Of a DNA stretch of 64,000 nt, positions 7,959-17,131 are shown piece by piece (within the stretch, counting starts at the first letter, position 1; each line of letters starts with the position of its first letter). Position numbers and translations under genes: made by a program. The DNA comes from SG-bin9 sp049323835 (GTDB taxonomy: Bacteria > Pseudomonadota > Alphaproteobacteria > Rhizobiales > Xanthobacteraceae). The stretch spans positions 1 to 64,000 of the forward strand of contig JBMOOJ010000105.1 in the NCBI GenBank assembly GCA_049323835.1, read 5' to 3'. The notes beneath the pieces are model-generated. The model made no database searches and had not been told where the DNA came from. It worked only from the letters and a program-made list of their open reading frames with translations.

Positions 7959-9830
7959 TCAGTCCGCACAGGCAATCCAGCGGTTTGACGCATCGTCATC
8001 GAGCGTAGCGACGTCGGCTGAGCGGCGCGACAGCACGGCCCGCTGGTTGATGTACCCCTTGTCGGTGATCTCGCCGCCATCAACCGACGGCACATCCGCA
8101 AGCAGCAGCGCGCGGGTGGCAAACGTCGACGTACCGCCGCCGCTCGCCTTCAACTTCGCAAGACCCGCGGCGATCGCGCTCCGCACCTTGTCGCTCGCGA
8201 GCACGTCATCGACAGATGCCGTCTCTGGTAGACCGCTTGCAGCCCGGCAAGCCGGGATATTCGGAAACACGAGGAAACGCACCTCGTCGCCGTTGTGACC
8301 GGCAACGACAATGTCCTGCGCCAGCGGCGCAAGCGCTGCGATGCCGGCGACGCGGACGGAGCCGACGCTGACCCACGTGCCGGAATTGAGCTTGAAGTCC
8401 TCGCTGACGCGGCCATCGAAGAAGAGACCGAGTTCGGGTCGCGCCGGATCGGCAAGCCGCACGGCATCGCCAATCAGATAGAAGCCCTCGTCGTCGAATG
8501 CCGTCTTCGTGAGTTCCGGCGCCTTCCAGTAACCGGGCGTGACGTTGGGCCCACGCACGCGCACCTCCATCTTGTCGCCGGAAGGTACGAGCTTCAGATC
8601 GGTGCCGGGAACGGGCACGCCGATGTTGCCGGAACGCGGCGCCTGGAAATGACAGTCGGTGGCGAGCGGCGCGGTTTCGGTCGAGCCCCACGCCGACACC
8701 ATCGGCATGGCATGACCGACAGTCTTCACCGACAGCGCCTCCATCGCCTCCCACAGATTCTGCGGCAGTGCCGCACCCGCATAGAAGGCGAACTTCACCT
8801 GCGAGAAGAACTTGCGGCACAGATCGTCGTCGTTGCGCAGCGCACCGATCAGCATGTCGAAGCCGCGCGGCACATTGAAATAGACCGTCGGCCGCACCTC
8901 GCGCAGGTTGGCAAGCGAGGTCTCGAAGAGTCCGGGCGCAGGTTTGCCGCCGTCGATGTAGAGCGTGCCGCCGTTCTTCAGCACCATGTTGAAGTTATGG
9001 TTGGCGCCGAACGTGTGGCTCCACGGCAGCCAGTCGAGGAAGACCAGATCGTCGCTCGCAAGAAACGGCCACGTCTGGGCTCGCGCGGCCTGACTGGACG
9101 TCATCATCCGCTGTGTGTTGATCACGGCTTTCGGCGTGCCGGTCGAGCCTGACGTGAAAAGAAACTTCGCGATCGTGTCCGGCCCGACTTTTGCGAACGC
9201 CGCATCGACGGCGACACCCGGCACCGTCGCCGCGATATCGCGGAACGCAAGTGCGCCTTCGCCCGCCTCGCCGCTGACGATCACGGCCGTATGGACGGGT
9301 TTGATCGCCGCAAGCGCATTCGCAAACGGTGCAACGTTGGAAACATAGATCGCGCCGGGATCGAGCAAAGTGACCATCGCCTTCAGCTTGTCGAAGTCCT
9401 TCGACATCAGCGAATAGGCCGGCGAGATCGCGGCGACAGGCACGCCCGCGTGCTGCGCCGCGAGCGCGAACAGCGCATGCTCGATGCCGTTGTCGGACAG
9501 AACGACCAACGGCCGCGCCGCACTCATGCGCTGATCGAGAATCCACTGCGCCACGGCGCGAACCTGTTTCAGCGATTCCGCATAGGTGACGCTGACCCAC
9601 TTCTGATCCGCCGGCGGCTTGCCGGCCGCCGGACGCTCGGCGAGGAAGACGCGCTGCGGTTGCGCCTTTGCCCATTGCTCCAGCCAGTCGCCGACGCAGC
9701 GCGCATGCGGTTGCAGCGCGACGTGCGAGCGCAGAATGATGCTGCCATCGGCGCGGCGCTCGGCATCGACGCGCGGCGTTGCAAACAACTCCGCGATATC
9801 GGTGCGCGGAGCGGTAGCGGCTTGAGCCAT
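7959..9830 (-). CDS. Feruloyl-CoA synthase-like AMP-forming acid-CoA ligase
   Basis: The 623-residue member of the adenylate-forming superfamily activates a carboxylic acid via an acyl-AMP to its CoA thioester. The P-loop-like signature is FLFTSGSTGTPKAVINTQ, the ATP-binding A5-type motif is WGSTETAP, and the C-terminal hinge region is GLFFDGRVSEDFKLNSGTW. The long N-terminal section (VGDWLEQWAKAQPQRVFLAE) and the overall size match the feruloyl-CoA synthase group rather than 4-coumarate ligases. It starts 50 bases after the end of the UgpB-like gene in the same direction, so the two may be cotranscribed. The reaction fits hydroxycinnamate degradation; other aryl acids are possible. Confidence 0.75.
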   Translation of the reverse strand: MAQAATAPRTDIAELFATPRVDAERRADGSIILRSHVALQPHARCVGDWLEQWAKAQPQRVFLAERPAAGKPPADQKWVSVTYAESLKQVRAVAQWILDQRMSAARPLVVLSDNGIEHALFALAAQHAGVPVAAISPAYSLMSKDFDKLKAMVTLLDPGAIYVSNVAPFANALAAIKPVHTAVIVSGEAGEGALAFRDIAATVPGVAVDAAFAKVGPDTIAKFLFTSGSTGTPKAVINTQRMMTSSQAARAQTWPFLASDDLVFLDWLPWSHTFGANHNFNMVLKNGGTLYIDGGKPAPGLFETSLANLREVRPTVYFNVPRGFDMLIGALRNDDDLCRKFFSQVKFAFYAGAALPQNLWEAMEALSVKTVGHAMPMVSAWGSTETAPLATDCHFQAPRSGNIGVPVPGTDLKLVPSGDKMEVRVRGPNVTPGYWKAPELTKTAFDDEGFYLIGDAVRLADPARPELGLFFDGRVSEDFKLNSGTWVSVGSVRVAGIAALAPLAQDIVVAGHNGDEVRFLVFPNIPACRAASGLPETASVDDVLASDKVRSAIAAGLAKLKASGGGTSTFATRALLLADVPSVDGGEITDKGYINQRAVLSRRSADVATLDDDASNRWIACAD

Positions 9831-9880
9831 GATGCTGTCTCCCGGCAGCAGATGTTTTTGTCGCAGCCGCTGACGCGGCT

Positions 9881-11212
9881 TTACGGATTGGCGCGCTCGA
9901 ACTGGCGCAGCAGACGATTGCCGCGCTCGACCGCAGAGTCCATTGCTTCCTGCGGCGACTTCTTGCCGCTGAAGGCCTGCTCCAGTTCATCCTCGATCGC
10001 GCTGCGGATCAAGGTGAACGAACCGAGCCGCAAACCTTTCGAATGCTCGGTCGGCGGCTTCGCCGTCATCTGCTCGATGCCGATCGCAGCACCCGGCGTC
10101 CTGTCGTAGAAGCCCTGATTGCGCGTGAGTTCGTAGGCCGCGCGCGTGACCGGCAGGTAACCCGTCCGCTGATGCCACGCCGCCTGCACCTCCGGCCGCG
10201 ACAGGTAAGCGAAAAACCTGGCAACCCCCTTGTACTCCGCGCGCGGCCGGTCGCGCAGCACCCACAACGTCGCGCCGCCGATAATGGTGTTCTGCGGAGC
10301 GCCATCGGCATCCGGCCAGTACGGCAAACGGCCGTAACCGACCTCGAACTTCGATTTGGCATTGATATCCGCGCGGGTCGCCGACGAGCCGAGGAAGATT
10401 CCGCATTCGCCGCTCTGGAAGCGCGGTTCGGCCGTGGTCGCGCGGCCGCTGTAATCGTAGACTTTCGTCTTCTGCCATTCAGCCAGCTGGGTGATGTGCC
10501 GTACCACGAGCGGGTTGTTGATCGTCAGCTCCGCACCGAGCCCCGCCATGCCGTTCGATTTGGTCGCAACGGGAAGATTGTGGAGCGCGGAGAAATTCTC
10601 GATGTTGACCCACGATGGCCAATGCGTGGTGAAACCGCACGCCATGCCGTTGGCGCGCAGCCGCTGCGCGGCGCCGCCAAGTTCGGGCCATGTTTTCGGC
10701 GGTGTCTCGGGATCGAGGCCGGCGGCGCGAAACTGATCCTTGTTATAATAGAGAATCGGCGTCGAGGCGTTAAACGGGAACGACAGCATGTTACCGGCGG
10801 AGTCGGTGTAGTAGCCGGTGACCGCAGGCAGATAGTTGCTCGGGTAGAACTGCTCCGACTGATCGCGCATCAGCTCATAGACCGGATAAGTCGCGCCCTT
10901 CGCCGCCATCATGGTCGCCGTCGCGATTTCGTTGACCTGCACGATCGCCGGCTGGCCGCGCGAGCGGAATGCGAAGATCGCCGCCGTCACCGTTTCGGTG
11001 TAGCTGCCCTTGTGAACAGGAACGACGCGAAACTCGGATTGGGTCGCATTGAAATCGGTGGCGAGCTTTTCGAGCTGCTTGCCGAGCTCGCCGGTCATGG
11101 CGTGCCACCAGACGACCTCGGTCACAGCCAGCGCCGGAGAGGCGGCGGCGAGCACGAGCCCGCCCACGGCGAGAGACAAGACCTTGCTGCGCACCGCTGA
11201 GACGCAAGACAT
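9881..11212 (-). CDS. UgpB-like extracellular solute-binding protein (family 1)
   Basis: This is a 443-residue binding protein from the chosen start MSCVSAVRSKV. The signal peptide ends PALA and the mature protein opens VTEVVWWHAMTGELGKQLEKL, the diagnostic beginning of UgpB, which binds glycerol-3-phosphate or its diesters. Length matches E. coli UgpB (438). No ugpA, ugpE or ugpC gene is nearby, so it is either an orphan or serves a transporter elsewhere. The frame stays open upstream through a 15-base tandem repeat (11217-11276) that adds several in-frame ATGs. I see no good ribosome site at 11212, so the start is uncertain by up to about 25 codons. Confidence 0.82.
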   Translation of the reverse strand: MSCVSAVRSKVLSLAVGGLVLAAASPALAVTEVVWWHAMTGELGKQLEKLATDFNATQSEFRVVPVHKGSYTETVTAAIFAFRSRGQPAIVQVNEIATATMMAAKGATYPVYELMRDQSEQFYPSNYLPAVTGYYTDSAGNMLSFPFNASTPILYYNKDQFRAAGLDPETPPKTWPELGGAAQRLRANGMACGFTTHWPSWVNIENFSALHNLPVATKSNGMAGLGAELTINNPLVVRHITQLAEWQKTKVYDYSGRATTAEPRFQSGECGIFLGSSATRADINAKSKFEVGYGRLPYWPDADGAPQNTIIGGATLWVLRDRPRAEYKGVARFFAYLSRPEVQAAWHQRTGYLPVTRAAYELTRNQGFYDRTPGAAIGIEQMTAKPPTEHSKGLRLGSFTLIRSAIEDELEQAFSGKKSPQEAMDSAVERGNRLLRQFERANP

Positions 11213-11216
11213 GATT

Positions 11217-11276
11217 GTGAAAGGCATGCGCATGAAAGGCATATGAATGAAAAGCGTATAGATGGAAGGCATGTGG
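11217..11276. repeat. Four degenerate 15-base tandem units at the 5' end of the ugpB-like gene
   Basis: Four consecutive 15-base units begin GTGAAAGGCATGCGC, ATGAAAGGCATATGA, ATGAAAAGCGTATAG and ATGGAAGGCATGTGG. On the minus strand they read in frame with the binding-protein gene as a run rich in MPF/HM. They could be an expanded leader peptide or untranslated repeats that multiplied the candidate start codons. Confidence 0.8.
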
Positions 11277-11374
11277 TCCGGCTGCATTTTCTCGCCGACC
11301 CGGTACCACTCGGGCGCGAAATGCTTTAGCATTGGAGGACAATTCCTCAGGGATTTCAGCATCACCATAAGGGG

Positions 11375-12379
11375 ATGAGGTTGCGTCTGTCCAGCCGAGC
11401 CGCTGCCCTGCGCTTCGCCGCAGCTTTGCTGCTGTGCGTCGCCGCCTGCAAGGCGCCAGCTTCTTCGCAGGCGCGGGAGTTCCGCGTCGCCGATACGCAG
11501 ACCGAGGACTATCCGACCGTCGAGACGCTGCGTTTCATGGGACGTCTCGTCGCAGAGCGAACCGGCGGACGGCACCAGCTGCGCGTATTTCACTCCAATC
11601 AGCTGGGTGAGGAGAAGGAAACGCTGGAGCAGACGCGCGCGGGCGCAGTCGACCTCAACCGCACCAACGCCGCGCTTGCCGGCAATTACGCTCCGGCCAT
11701 CAACGTGCTGGCGATGCCGTTCCTGTTCCGCTCGATCGAGCATCTGCGCGCCGTGCTCGATGGCCCGATCGGCGAGGAGATTCTGAAGAGCTTCGAACCG
11801 ACGGGACTTGTCGGGCTCGCGTTCTATGAAGCCGGCGCGCGCTCGCTCTACAACGGGGTGCGGCCGGTTCGCACGCTGGCCGACATGAAGGGCCTGCGCA
11901 TCCGCGTGCAGCAATCCGACCTGATGATCCAGATGGTGAAGGCGCTCGGCGCCGAACCGGTTGCGCTGCCTTACGGGCAGGTGCTAACCGCGCTGTCGAC
12001 CCGATTGCTGGACGGCGCGGAAAACAACTGGCCGTCCTATGTGACGACCGATCATTTCAGACAAGCAACGTACTACACGCTGACCGAACATACGATGACG
12101 CCGGAAGTGCTGGTGATGTCGCGCAAGGCCTGGGAAAGCCTGACGCCGGCCGATCAGGCGATCTTTCGCGCCGCCGCACAGGAATCGAAACTGTTCATGC
12201 GCAAGAAGTGGCAGGAGCTCGAAGACCGCTCGCGCCAGCAGGCGCAGAACGCCGGTGTGTTCGTCATCGACGGCATTGACCGCAAGGCTTTTGAAGCGGC
12301 GATGGCGGGCATCTACGCCAAGACGCAGGCCGACCCCGCAATGGCCGCCCTGATCGAGCGGATTCGCAAGGTGCCCTGA
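11375..12379 (+). CDS. TRAP-type solute-binding lipoprotein (DctP family) of a signalling operon
   Basis: The 334-residue protein has an N-terminal hydrophobic signal ending in a lipobox-like VAAC (Cys25), so it is probably anchored in a membrane facing the periplasm. The DctP fold is clear: HQLRVFHSNQLGEEKETLEQ, the conserved arginine stretch MKGLRIRVQQSDLM, and ALPYGQVLTALSTRLLDGAENN, the usual ligand-binding and hinge motifs for carboxylate ligands. No dctQ or dctM gene is adjacent. Instead its stop is one base before a histidine-kinase gene on the same strand. I infer that it presents a ligand to that kinase rather than feeding a transporter. Lipid anchoring is unusual for a transport DctP and supports this. 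Confidence 0.85.
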   Translation: MRLRLSSRAAALRFAAALLLCVAACKAPASSQAREFRVADTQTEDYPTVETLRFMGRLVAERTGGRHQLRVFHSNQLGEEKETLEQTRAGAVDLNRTNAALAGNYAPAINVLAMPFLFRSIEHLRAVLDGPIGEEILKSFEPTGLVGLAFYEAGARSLYNGVRPVRTLADMKGLRIRVQQSDLMIQMVKALGAEPVALPYGQVLTALSTRLLDGAENNWPSYVTTDHFRQATYYTLTEHTMTPEVLVMSRKAWESLTPADQAIFRAAAQESKLFMRKKWQELEDRSRQQAQNAGVFVIDGIDRKAFEAAMAGIYAKTQADPAMAALIERIRKVP

Positions 12380-12380
12380 C

Positions 12381-14471
12381 GTGACCGACAGCAGCGCACC
12401 GCAGCTTCCATCAAGCGCCGCCGACGCCGACCAGAACGGCAGCCTGCGCCAGCGTATCGTGCGCCTCGTGCGCGCCGTGCCGATCCGCTGGCGCATTCTC
12501 TCGATTGCGGCCATGAACTCGGCGGTGGTGGTCGCGCTGGCCGTGATCATCTTCTCCGGTGCGAAGGTGCTCGACTCCGCATGGGACGACGTGCGGCAGG
12601 TCCGCGACTCCGACCGCATCCTGGCGCTGCTCGAAAGCGAAACCAGCCGCCTGCACAATCTCATTCATCGCTACATCAACCAGCCGAGCCCCGAACTGTT
12701 CGCGGAGATCCTGCTGCTGCGCGAGGCGGTGCTCGGCACGTTGACCAATCGTGCCGCTACCGATCCGATGCTCGCCGGTTCGGTCGCCGAGCTGGAAAAA
12801 GTCACCGAGCGTTTCCTCGAGGGCTTCGGCGAATTGCGGACCGTGCAAGCAAGGATCGCACGCACCTATGAAGAGCAGGTCCTGACCCCCGCGCGCGAAA
12901 TGGCCGGCCTCTACTCGATCATCGAAGGCGCCACCGGCCGCCGCGAAGCCCTGATCTGGCCGGCGCTCGGCAAGTCGCGCGAAGCTTTCACGGCCATGCT
13001 GGTCGCCGCCAACGCCTACTATCTGTCGCTGGCGACGACGTCCGCGGACGAAGCCAAGCGCACCACCGATACGATCGAACGAACGATTCCGGTGATGAAC
13101 GATCTCGCCGAGAACGATTTGCAGCGCAATGCGCTGGCGCGGCTGAAAGAGCGCGTCGCCTCGCTACGCGACGGGCTTGCCCAGCTCGCCGAGCAGTTCG
13201 CGACCCGCAACGACCTCTTGCGCAACTCGATCGACGCGAGCCAGGCCGCGACCATCGCCACCATCGACCAGCTCTCGAGCCAGATGCGCCAGCGCGAGCA
13301 GATCGCGCAGACGGTGTTTGACCGCACGCTGAAGAACATCTCCAGCCGGATGCTCTGGATCTCCGGCTTCTTTCTGGCGCTGATCATCACCGCGTCGGTC
13401 GTCATTGCGCTATCGATTCGCCTGCCGCTGCATCAGCTGATGAACGCGATGCGCGCCATCACGCAGGGCGACTATCGCCGCCGGCCGCTCGGCACCAGCG
13501 CCAAGGACGAGGTCGGGGCGATGGCGCGCGCCGTCGAAATTTTCCGTGAGAACGCGATCGCCAAGCAGAACGCGGAAGCCGACCTGCGCGCCGCCAAGGA
13601 CAACGCCGAACGTGCGCTCGCCGAACTCAGCGCCGCACAGCAGAACCTGATCGATGCGGAGCGCCTGGCGGCGCTCGGCGGTCTCGTCGCCGGCGTCGCC
13701 CACGAGGTCAACAATCCGATCGGCATATCGCTGACGGTGGCGTCGAGCTTCGCCCGCCGCAGCGACACGTTCGAGAATGAGCTGAAGAGCAACACCCCGC
13801 TGCGCCGCTCGCAACTCGAGGAGTTTGTGCAGACCTGTCGCGACGCGGCGCAACAACTGGTTGCGAACCTGCATCGCGCTGCCGACCTCATTCAGTCGTT
13901 CAAGCAGGTGGCCGTTGATCGTTCGCATGCCGAACGCCGCGAGTTCGACCTGCGGGAAGCCACCGATCAGATCGTCGCCAGCGTGCGCCCCGTGCTGCGC
14001 AAAACGCCGGTGAATGTCGTGATCGACGTGCCCGAAGGACTTATCATCGACAGCTACCCCGGCGCATACGGCCAGATTCTGACCAACCTCATCCTGAATG
14101 CGTCCAATCATGCTTTCCAGGAGGGCGCGTCGGGGACGGTCAGCATCGTCGCCCGGCCCCGCGGAGCCGAGGAGATCGAAATCACCTTCTCGGACGACGG
14201 GGCGGGCATGACGCCCGATATTCAGCGCAAGGCCTTTGACCCCTTCTTTACCACCCGGCGCAATATGGGCGGCACCGGCCTCGGCCTGCACATAGTCTAC
14301 AGCCTCGTCACCCAGCAGCTGGGCGGGCGATTGGTGTTGGAGTCGAAGCCCGGACAGGGTACGACATTCCGTATCATCATGCCTCGCGCCGCCCGCACGC
14401 CGGCGAACGCGATCGAAAGCGAGAGTTCCGGGAACACCCCATGGCCGACCAGGAAGATATCCTCCACCTGA
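12381..14471 (+). CDS. Membrane sensor histidine kinase, partner of the DctP-like lipoprotein
   Basis: The 696-residue kinase has a GTG start one base after the preceding stop. It has membrane helices at about 38-60 and 323-346, a long helical periplasmic domain between them (TorS-like in appearance, about 62-320), a HAMP domain at about 347-397 and a coiled coil. The phospho-acceptor is His441 in AGVAHEVNNPIG. The ATPase core shows LTNLILNASNHAF (N box), FSDDGAGM (G1) and GGTGLGLHIVYSL (G2). The all-helical sensor domain is the type that in TorS docks to a periplasmic binding protein, which fits the gene before it. Its last 31 bases overlap the next gene. Its core is strikingly similar to the kinase at 36941-38899. 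Confidence 0.9.
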   Translation: MTDSSAPQLPSSAADADQNGSLRQRIVRLVRAVPIRWRILSIAAMNSAVVVALAVIIFSGAKVLDSAWDDVRQVRDSDRILALLESETSRLHNLIHRYINQPSPELFAEILLLREAVLGTLTNRAATDPMLAGSVAELEKVTERFLEGFGELRTVQARIARTYEEQVLTPAREMAGLYSIIEGATGRREALIWPALGKSREAFTAMLVAANAYYLSLATTSADEAKRTTDTIERTIPVMNDLAENDLQRNALARLKERVASLRDGLAQLAEQFATRNDLLRNSIDASQAATIATIDQLSSQMRQREQIAQTVFDRTLKNISSRMLWISGFFLALIITASVVIALSIRLPLHQLMNAMRAITQGDYRRRPLGTSAKDEVGAMARAVEIFRENAIAKQNAEADLRAAKDNAERALAELSAAQQNLIDAERLAALGGLVAGVAHEVNNPIGISLTVASSFARRSDTFENELKSNTPLRRSQLEEFVQTCRDAAQQLVANLHRAADLIQSFKQVAVDRSHAERREFDLREATDQIVASVRPVLRKTPVNVVIDVPEGLIIDSYPGAYGQILTNLILNASNHAFQEGASGTVSIVARPRGAEEIEITFSDDGAGMTPDIQRKAFDPFFTTRRNMGGTGLGLHIVYSLVTQQLGGRLVLESKPGQGTTFRIIMPRAARTPANAIESESSGNTPWPTRKISST

Positions 14472-16183
14472 TCGACGACACCGGACCCGAGCCGCAGAAG
14501 GCATCGGGCCGGAAGTGGAAGGTTGCCGTCATCGATGACGATCATGCGGTGCATGAGGGCACGCGCTTCGCGCTCAGCGACTACAGCCTGAACGGCCAGT
14601 CGCTGGAGATCCTGTCGGCTTATTCCGCTGCCGAAGGGCGCGAGCTGATGCGCAAGCATCCGGATATCGCCGCGGTTCTGCTCGACGTGATCATGGAGAC
14701 CGATTCGGCGGGCCTCGAACTGGTGCAGTTTATCCGCAACGAGATCAAGAACGAGACCGTCCGCATCATCTTGCGCACCGGCCAGCCGGGTCAGGCGCCG
14801 GAGCGGCGCGTCATCGTCGACTACGACATCAACGACTACAAGGCGAAGACCGAGCTCACCGCCGACAAGCTGTTCACCTCGCTGACCGCCTCGCTGCGCA
14901 GCTATCAGCAGCTCGAGCGCATGGTGCAGACGCGCCGCGGCCTCGAAATCATCATCGATGCCGCTTCGACCCTGTACGATTTCAAGTCGATGCAGCGACT
15001 CGCCGAAGGCGTGCTGACCCAGATCGCCTCGCTGCTCAATGTCGATTGCGCCGGCATCCTCGTGCTGCGCGACGGCGGCGAGGTCGGCGACAAGTTCTCG
15101 GTGCTGGCGGGAAGCGGCTGCTACAGCAAGTTCATCGGCAGCGTCGGACCGGAAGCGCTCGACACCGATCTGCGCTCGATGGTGAAAGCGGCGTTCCAGC
15201 GCCGCAAGCACGAGTTCCACGATCAGCGCTCGGTGCTCTACATCCGCACCGGCAGCGGCCGCGAGGTGGTGGTGCTGCTGGAGGCCGCGCGCGAACTGTC
15301 CGAGACCGACAAGTCGCTGGTCGAGATTTTCGGCAGCCGCCTCTCGATCGCGTTCGACAACGTCATCCTCTACCAGCAGCTCCAGGACGCCAACACCCAG
15401 CTCGAGGACCGCGTGATGGAGCGCACCCGCGCGCTGACCTCGGCCAACCGGCGCCTGTCGGCGCAATGGCTGCGGCTCCAGCGCGCCAATGCCTTCAAGA
15501 ACGAGGTGCTCGGCACCGTTGCGCACGATCTGAAGAACCCGCTCGGCGTCATTCTCGGCCGCACCGAAATGCTGAGCGAACTGATCGGCGCCGGCTCGCC
15601 GAAGGAAAACGTGCTCGGCCAGGTCGCACATATCCGCGACGCCACCACGCGGCTGACCTCGATGGTCGATCACCTGATCTCCGACGCCATGGCGGATGCT
15701 TTCGACATCACCATCCGCCGCGAGCCGGTGGATGTGGCCGCGCTGGTCAGCGACGTCGTCGAAGGCAACCAGCCGTCCGCGATCAACAAGCAGCAGGCGA
15801 TGAGCGTCTCGGCGCCGGATGCGCTGAACACCATGTGCGACGCCGACCGCATGCGCGAGGCGATCGACAACCTGATCAGCAACGCCATCAAGTACAGCCC
15901 GGTCGGCGGCAAGATCGCCGTGCTGGTGTCGCAGCAGGACGGCAGCGCCGTCATCCGCGTCACCGATGAAGGCGCGGGCCTCTCGCCGGAGGATCTCGGC
16001 CGCCTGTTCGGGCGCTTCCAGCGGCTGTCGGCCAAGCCGACCGGCGGTGAAAGCTCGACCGGCCTCGGCCTGTCGATCGTCAAACGCATTGTCGACATGC
16101 ACGGCGGCGCGGTCACCGCCGCCAGCCCCGGCCCCGGTGCGGGCTCGACCTTCACCATCACCCTGCCGATTGCAGCGAGCTGA
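14441..16183 (+). CDS. Hybrid REC-DUF3369-histidine kinase
   Basis: The 580-residue cytosolic protein has no membrane segment. A receiver domain occupies residues about 26-145 with acceptor Asp82 in AAVLLDVIMET and lysine in NDYKAKTELT. A DUF3369 domain, a GAF-like module usually attached to receivers, spans about 165-315. A coiled linker leads to a HisKA domain with His362 in VAHDLKNPLG and an ATPase core (NLISNAIKYSP, VTDEGAGLSPED, SSTGLGLSIVKR). It can therefore be phosphorylated by the upstream kinase and in turn phosphorylate the next gene product, forming a multi-step relay. It overlaps the upstream kinase by 31 bases and ends one base before the downstream regulator. Confidence 0.9.
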   Translation: MADQEDILHLIDDTGPEPQKASGRKWKVAVIDDDHAVHEGTRFALSDYSLNGQSLEILSAYSAAEGRELMRKHPDIAAVLLDVIMETDSAGLELVQFIRNEIKNETVRIILRTGQPGQAPERRVIVDYDINDYKAKTELTADKLFTSLTASLRSYQQLERMVQTRRGLEIIIDAASTLYDFKSMQRLAEGVLTQIASLLNVDCAGILVLRDGGEVGDKFSVLAGSGCYSKFIGSVGPEALDTDLRSMVKAAFQRRKHEFHDQRSVLYIRTGSGREVVVLLEAARELSETDKSLVEIFGSRLSIAFDNVILYQQLQDANTQLEDRVMERTRALTSANRRLSAQWLRLQRANAFKNEVLGTVAHDLKNPLGVILGRTEMLSELIGAGSPKENVLGQVAHIRDATTRLTSMVDHLISDAMADAFDITIRREPVDVAALVSDVVEGNQPSAINKQQAMSVSAPDALNTMCDADRMREAIDNLISNAIKYSPVGGKIAVLVSQQDGSAVIRVTDEGAGLSPEDLGRLFGRFQRLSAKPTGGESSTGLGLSIVKRIVDMHGGAVTAASPGPGAGSTFTITLPIAAS

Positions 16184-16184
16184 C

Positions 16185-16922
16185 ATGAGCCAGAGTCCGC
16201 ATATTATCGTCGTCGACGATGAGGCCCCCGCCCGCGAGATGGTCGGCGACTACCTCAAGATGCACGGCTTCAACGTCACCCTGTGCGACGGCGGCCAGAG
16301 CCTGCGCTGCGAGACCGAAATCGCCATGCCGGATCTCGTGGTGCTTGATCTCAACATGCCCGAGGAAGACGGCCTTTCGATCATCCGCGACCTGAAGAGC
16401 CGCAGCAACGTGCCGGTGATCATGCTCACCGCGACCGCAAGCCCGATCGACCGCGTCGTCGGCCTCGAACTCGGCGCCGACGACTACATCGCCAAGCCCT
16501 GCGAATTGCGCGAACTGATGGCGCGCATCCGCTCGGTGCTGCGCCGGGCGACGCCGGCGCCGGCCGCTGCTGCCGCCGATGCGAAGGCCGCTGCAGGGAA
16601 GGAGCAGCTTGTCCGCTTTGGAACCAAGTGGCTCGATCTCAACGCACAGGCCTTGCGCGACGACGAGGGCAACGAGCATCCGCTCACCGCATCCGAGTTC
16701 GGATTGCTGAAGGTGTTTGCGGCCAACCCGAAGCGGGTGCTGTCGCGCGAGCGGCTGCTTGAACTGGCGAACGCACGCGACGCGGAGGCATTCGACCGCG
16801 CGGTCGACCTGCGCATCATGCGGATTCGCCGCAAGATCGAGCCAGACCCCACCAAACCCGCCGTGATCCGGACGGTTCGCGGCGGCGGCTATCTTTTCTC
16901 GCCCACCGGCGAGAAGGCCTGA
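16185..16922 (+). CDS. OmpR/PhoB-type response regulator
   Basis: The 245-residue output regulator of the operon starts MSQSPHIIVVDDEAP at the ATG one base after the hybrid kinase stop; an in-frame extension to 15966 lies inside that kinase and is rejected. The receiver carries the acidic pair D11-D12, acceptor Asp55 in LVVLDLNMP, T83 and K104. An Ala-rich linker leads to a winged-helix DNA-binding domain ending RTVRGGGYLFSP, the standard OmpR wing. Targets are unknown; the nearest candidates are its own operon and the divergently placed ugpB-like gene. Confidence 0.92.
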   Translation: MSQSPHIIVVDDEAPAREMVGDYLKMHGFNVTLCDGGQSLRCETEIAMPDLVVLDLNMPEEDGLSIIRDLKSRSNVPVIMLTATASPIDRVVGLELGADDYIAKPCELRELMARIRSVLRRATPAPAAAAADAKAAAGKEQLVRFGTKWLDLNAQALRDDEGNEHPLTASEFGLLKVFAANPKRVLSRERLLELANARDAEAFDRAVDLRIMRIRRKIEPDPTKPAVIRTVRGGGYLFSPTGEKA

Positions 16923-16971
16923 GGCGCGACGGCCGCCAGCCCCGTTGGAATCATTGAGCTTTTCGCCCTAA

Positions 16972-17000
16972 TGTGTCGTCGCCCGCGCGGCGACGACACA
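16972..17000. terminator. Strong 12-bp hairpin after the signalling operon
   Basis: The perfect arms TGTGTCGTCGCC and GGCGACGACACA surround a five-base CGCGC loop, 49 bases after the response-regulator stop. There is no T-run after it, so it may be a factor-assisted terminator or an operator for the sigma-factor gene that follows. Confidence 0.5.
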
Positions 17001-17131
17001 ATTCGAGGGTGTCACGAAACCATTTTCCGCTTTTTGCGACGACATCCTGAAACGGACCGCCTCTAACACTCTCCTCGCAATGACGCGCGTCCATGTGGGC
17101 TCCCATGTGACGCGCATGTGGGAGAAGTGAC

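Noticed and set aside
11213..11914. Extension of the UgpB-like protein to 677 residues
   Set aside because: The upstream part overlaps the divergent DctP-like gene on the other strand and has no similarity to binding proteins.
14297..16186. 629-codon minus-strand frame opposite the hybrid kinase
   Set aside because: The opposite strand encodes intact REC, DUF3369 and kinase motifs. The antisense product is a low-complexity Arg/Gln/Ala/Val sequence.
16923..17131. Autoregulated ECF promoter before the sigma gene
   Set aside because: GGAATC is present, but no convincing -10 partner at ECF spacing was found.
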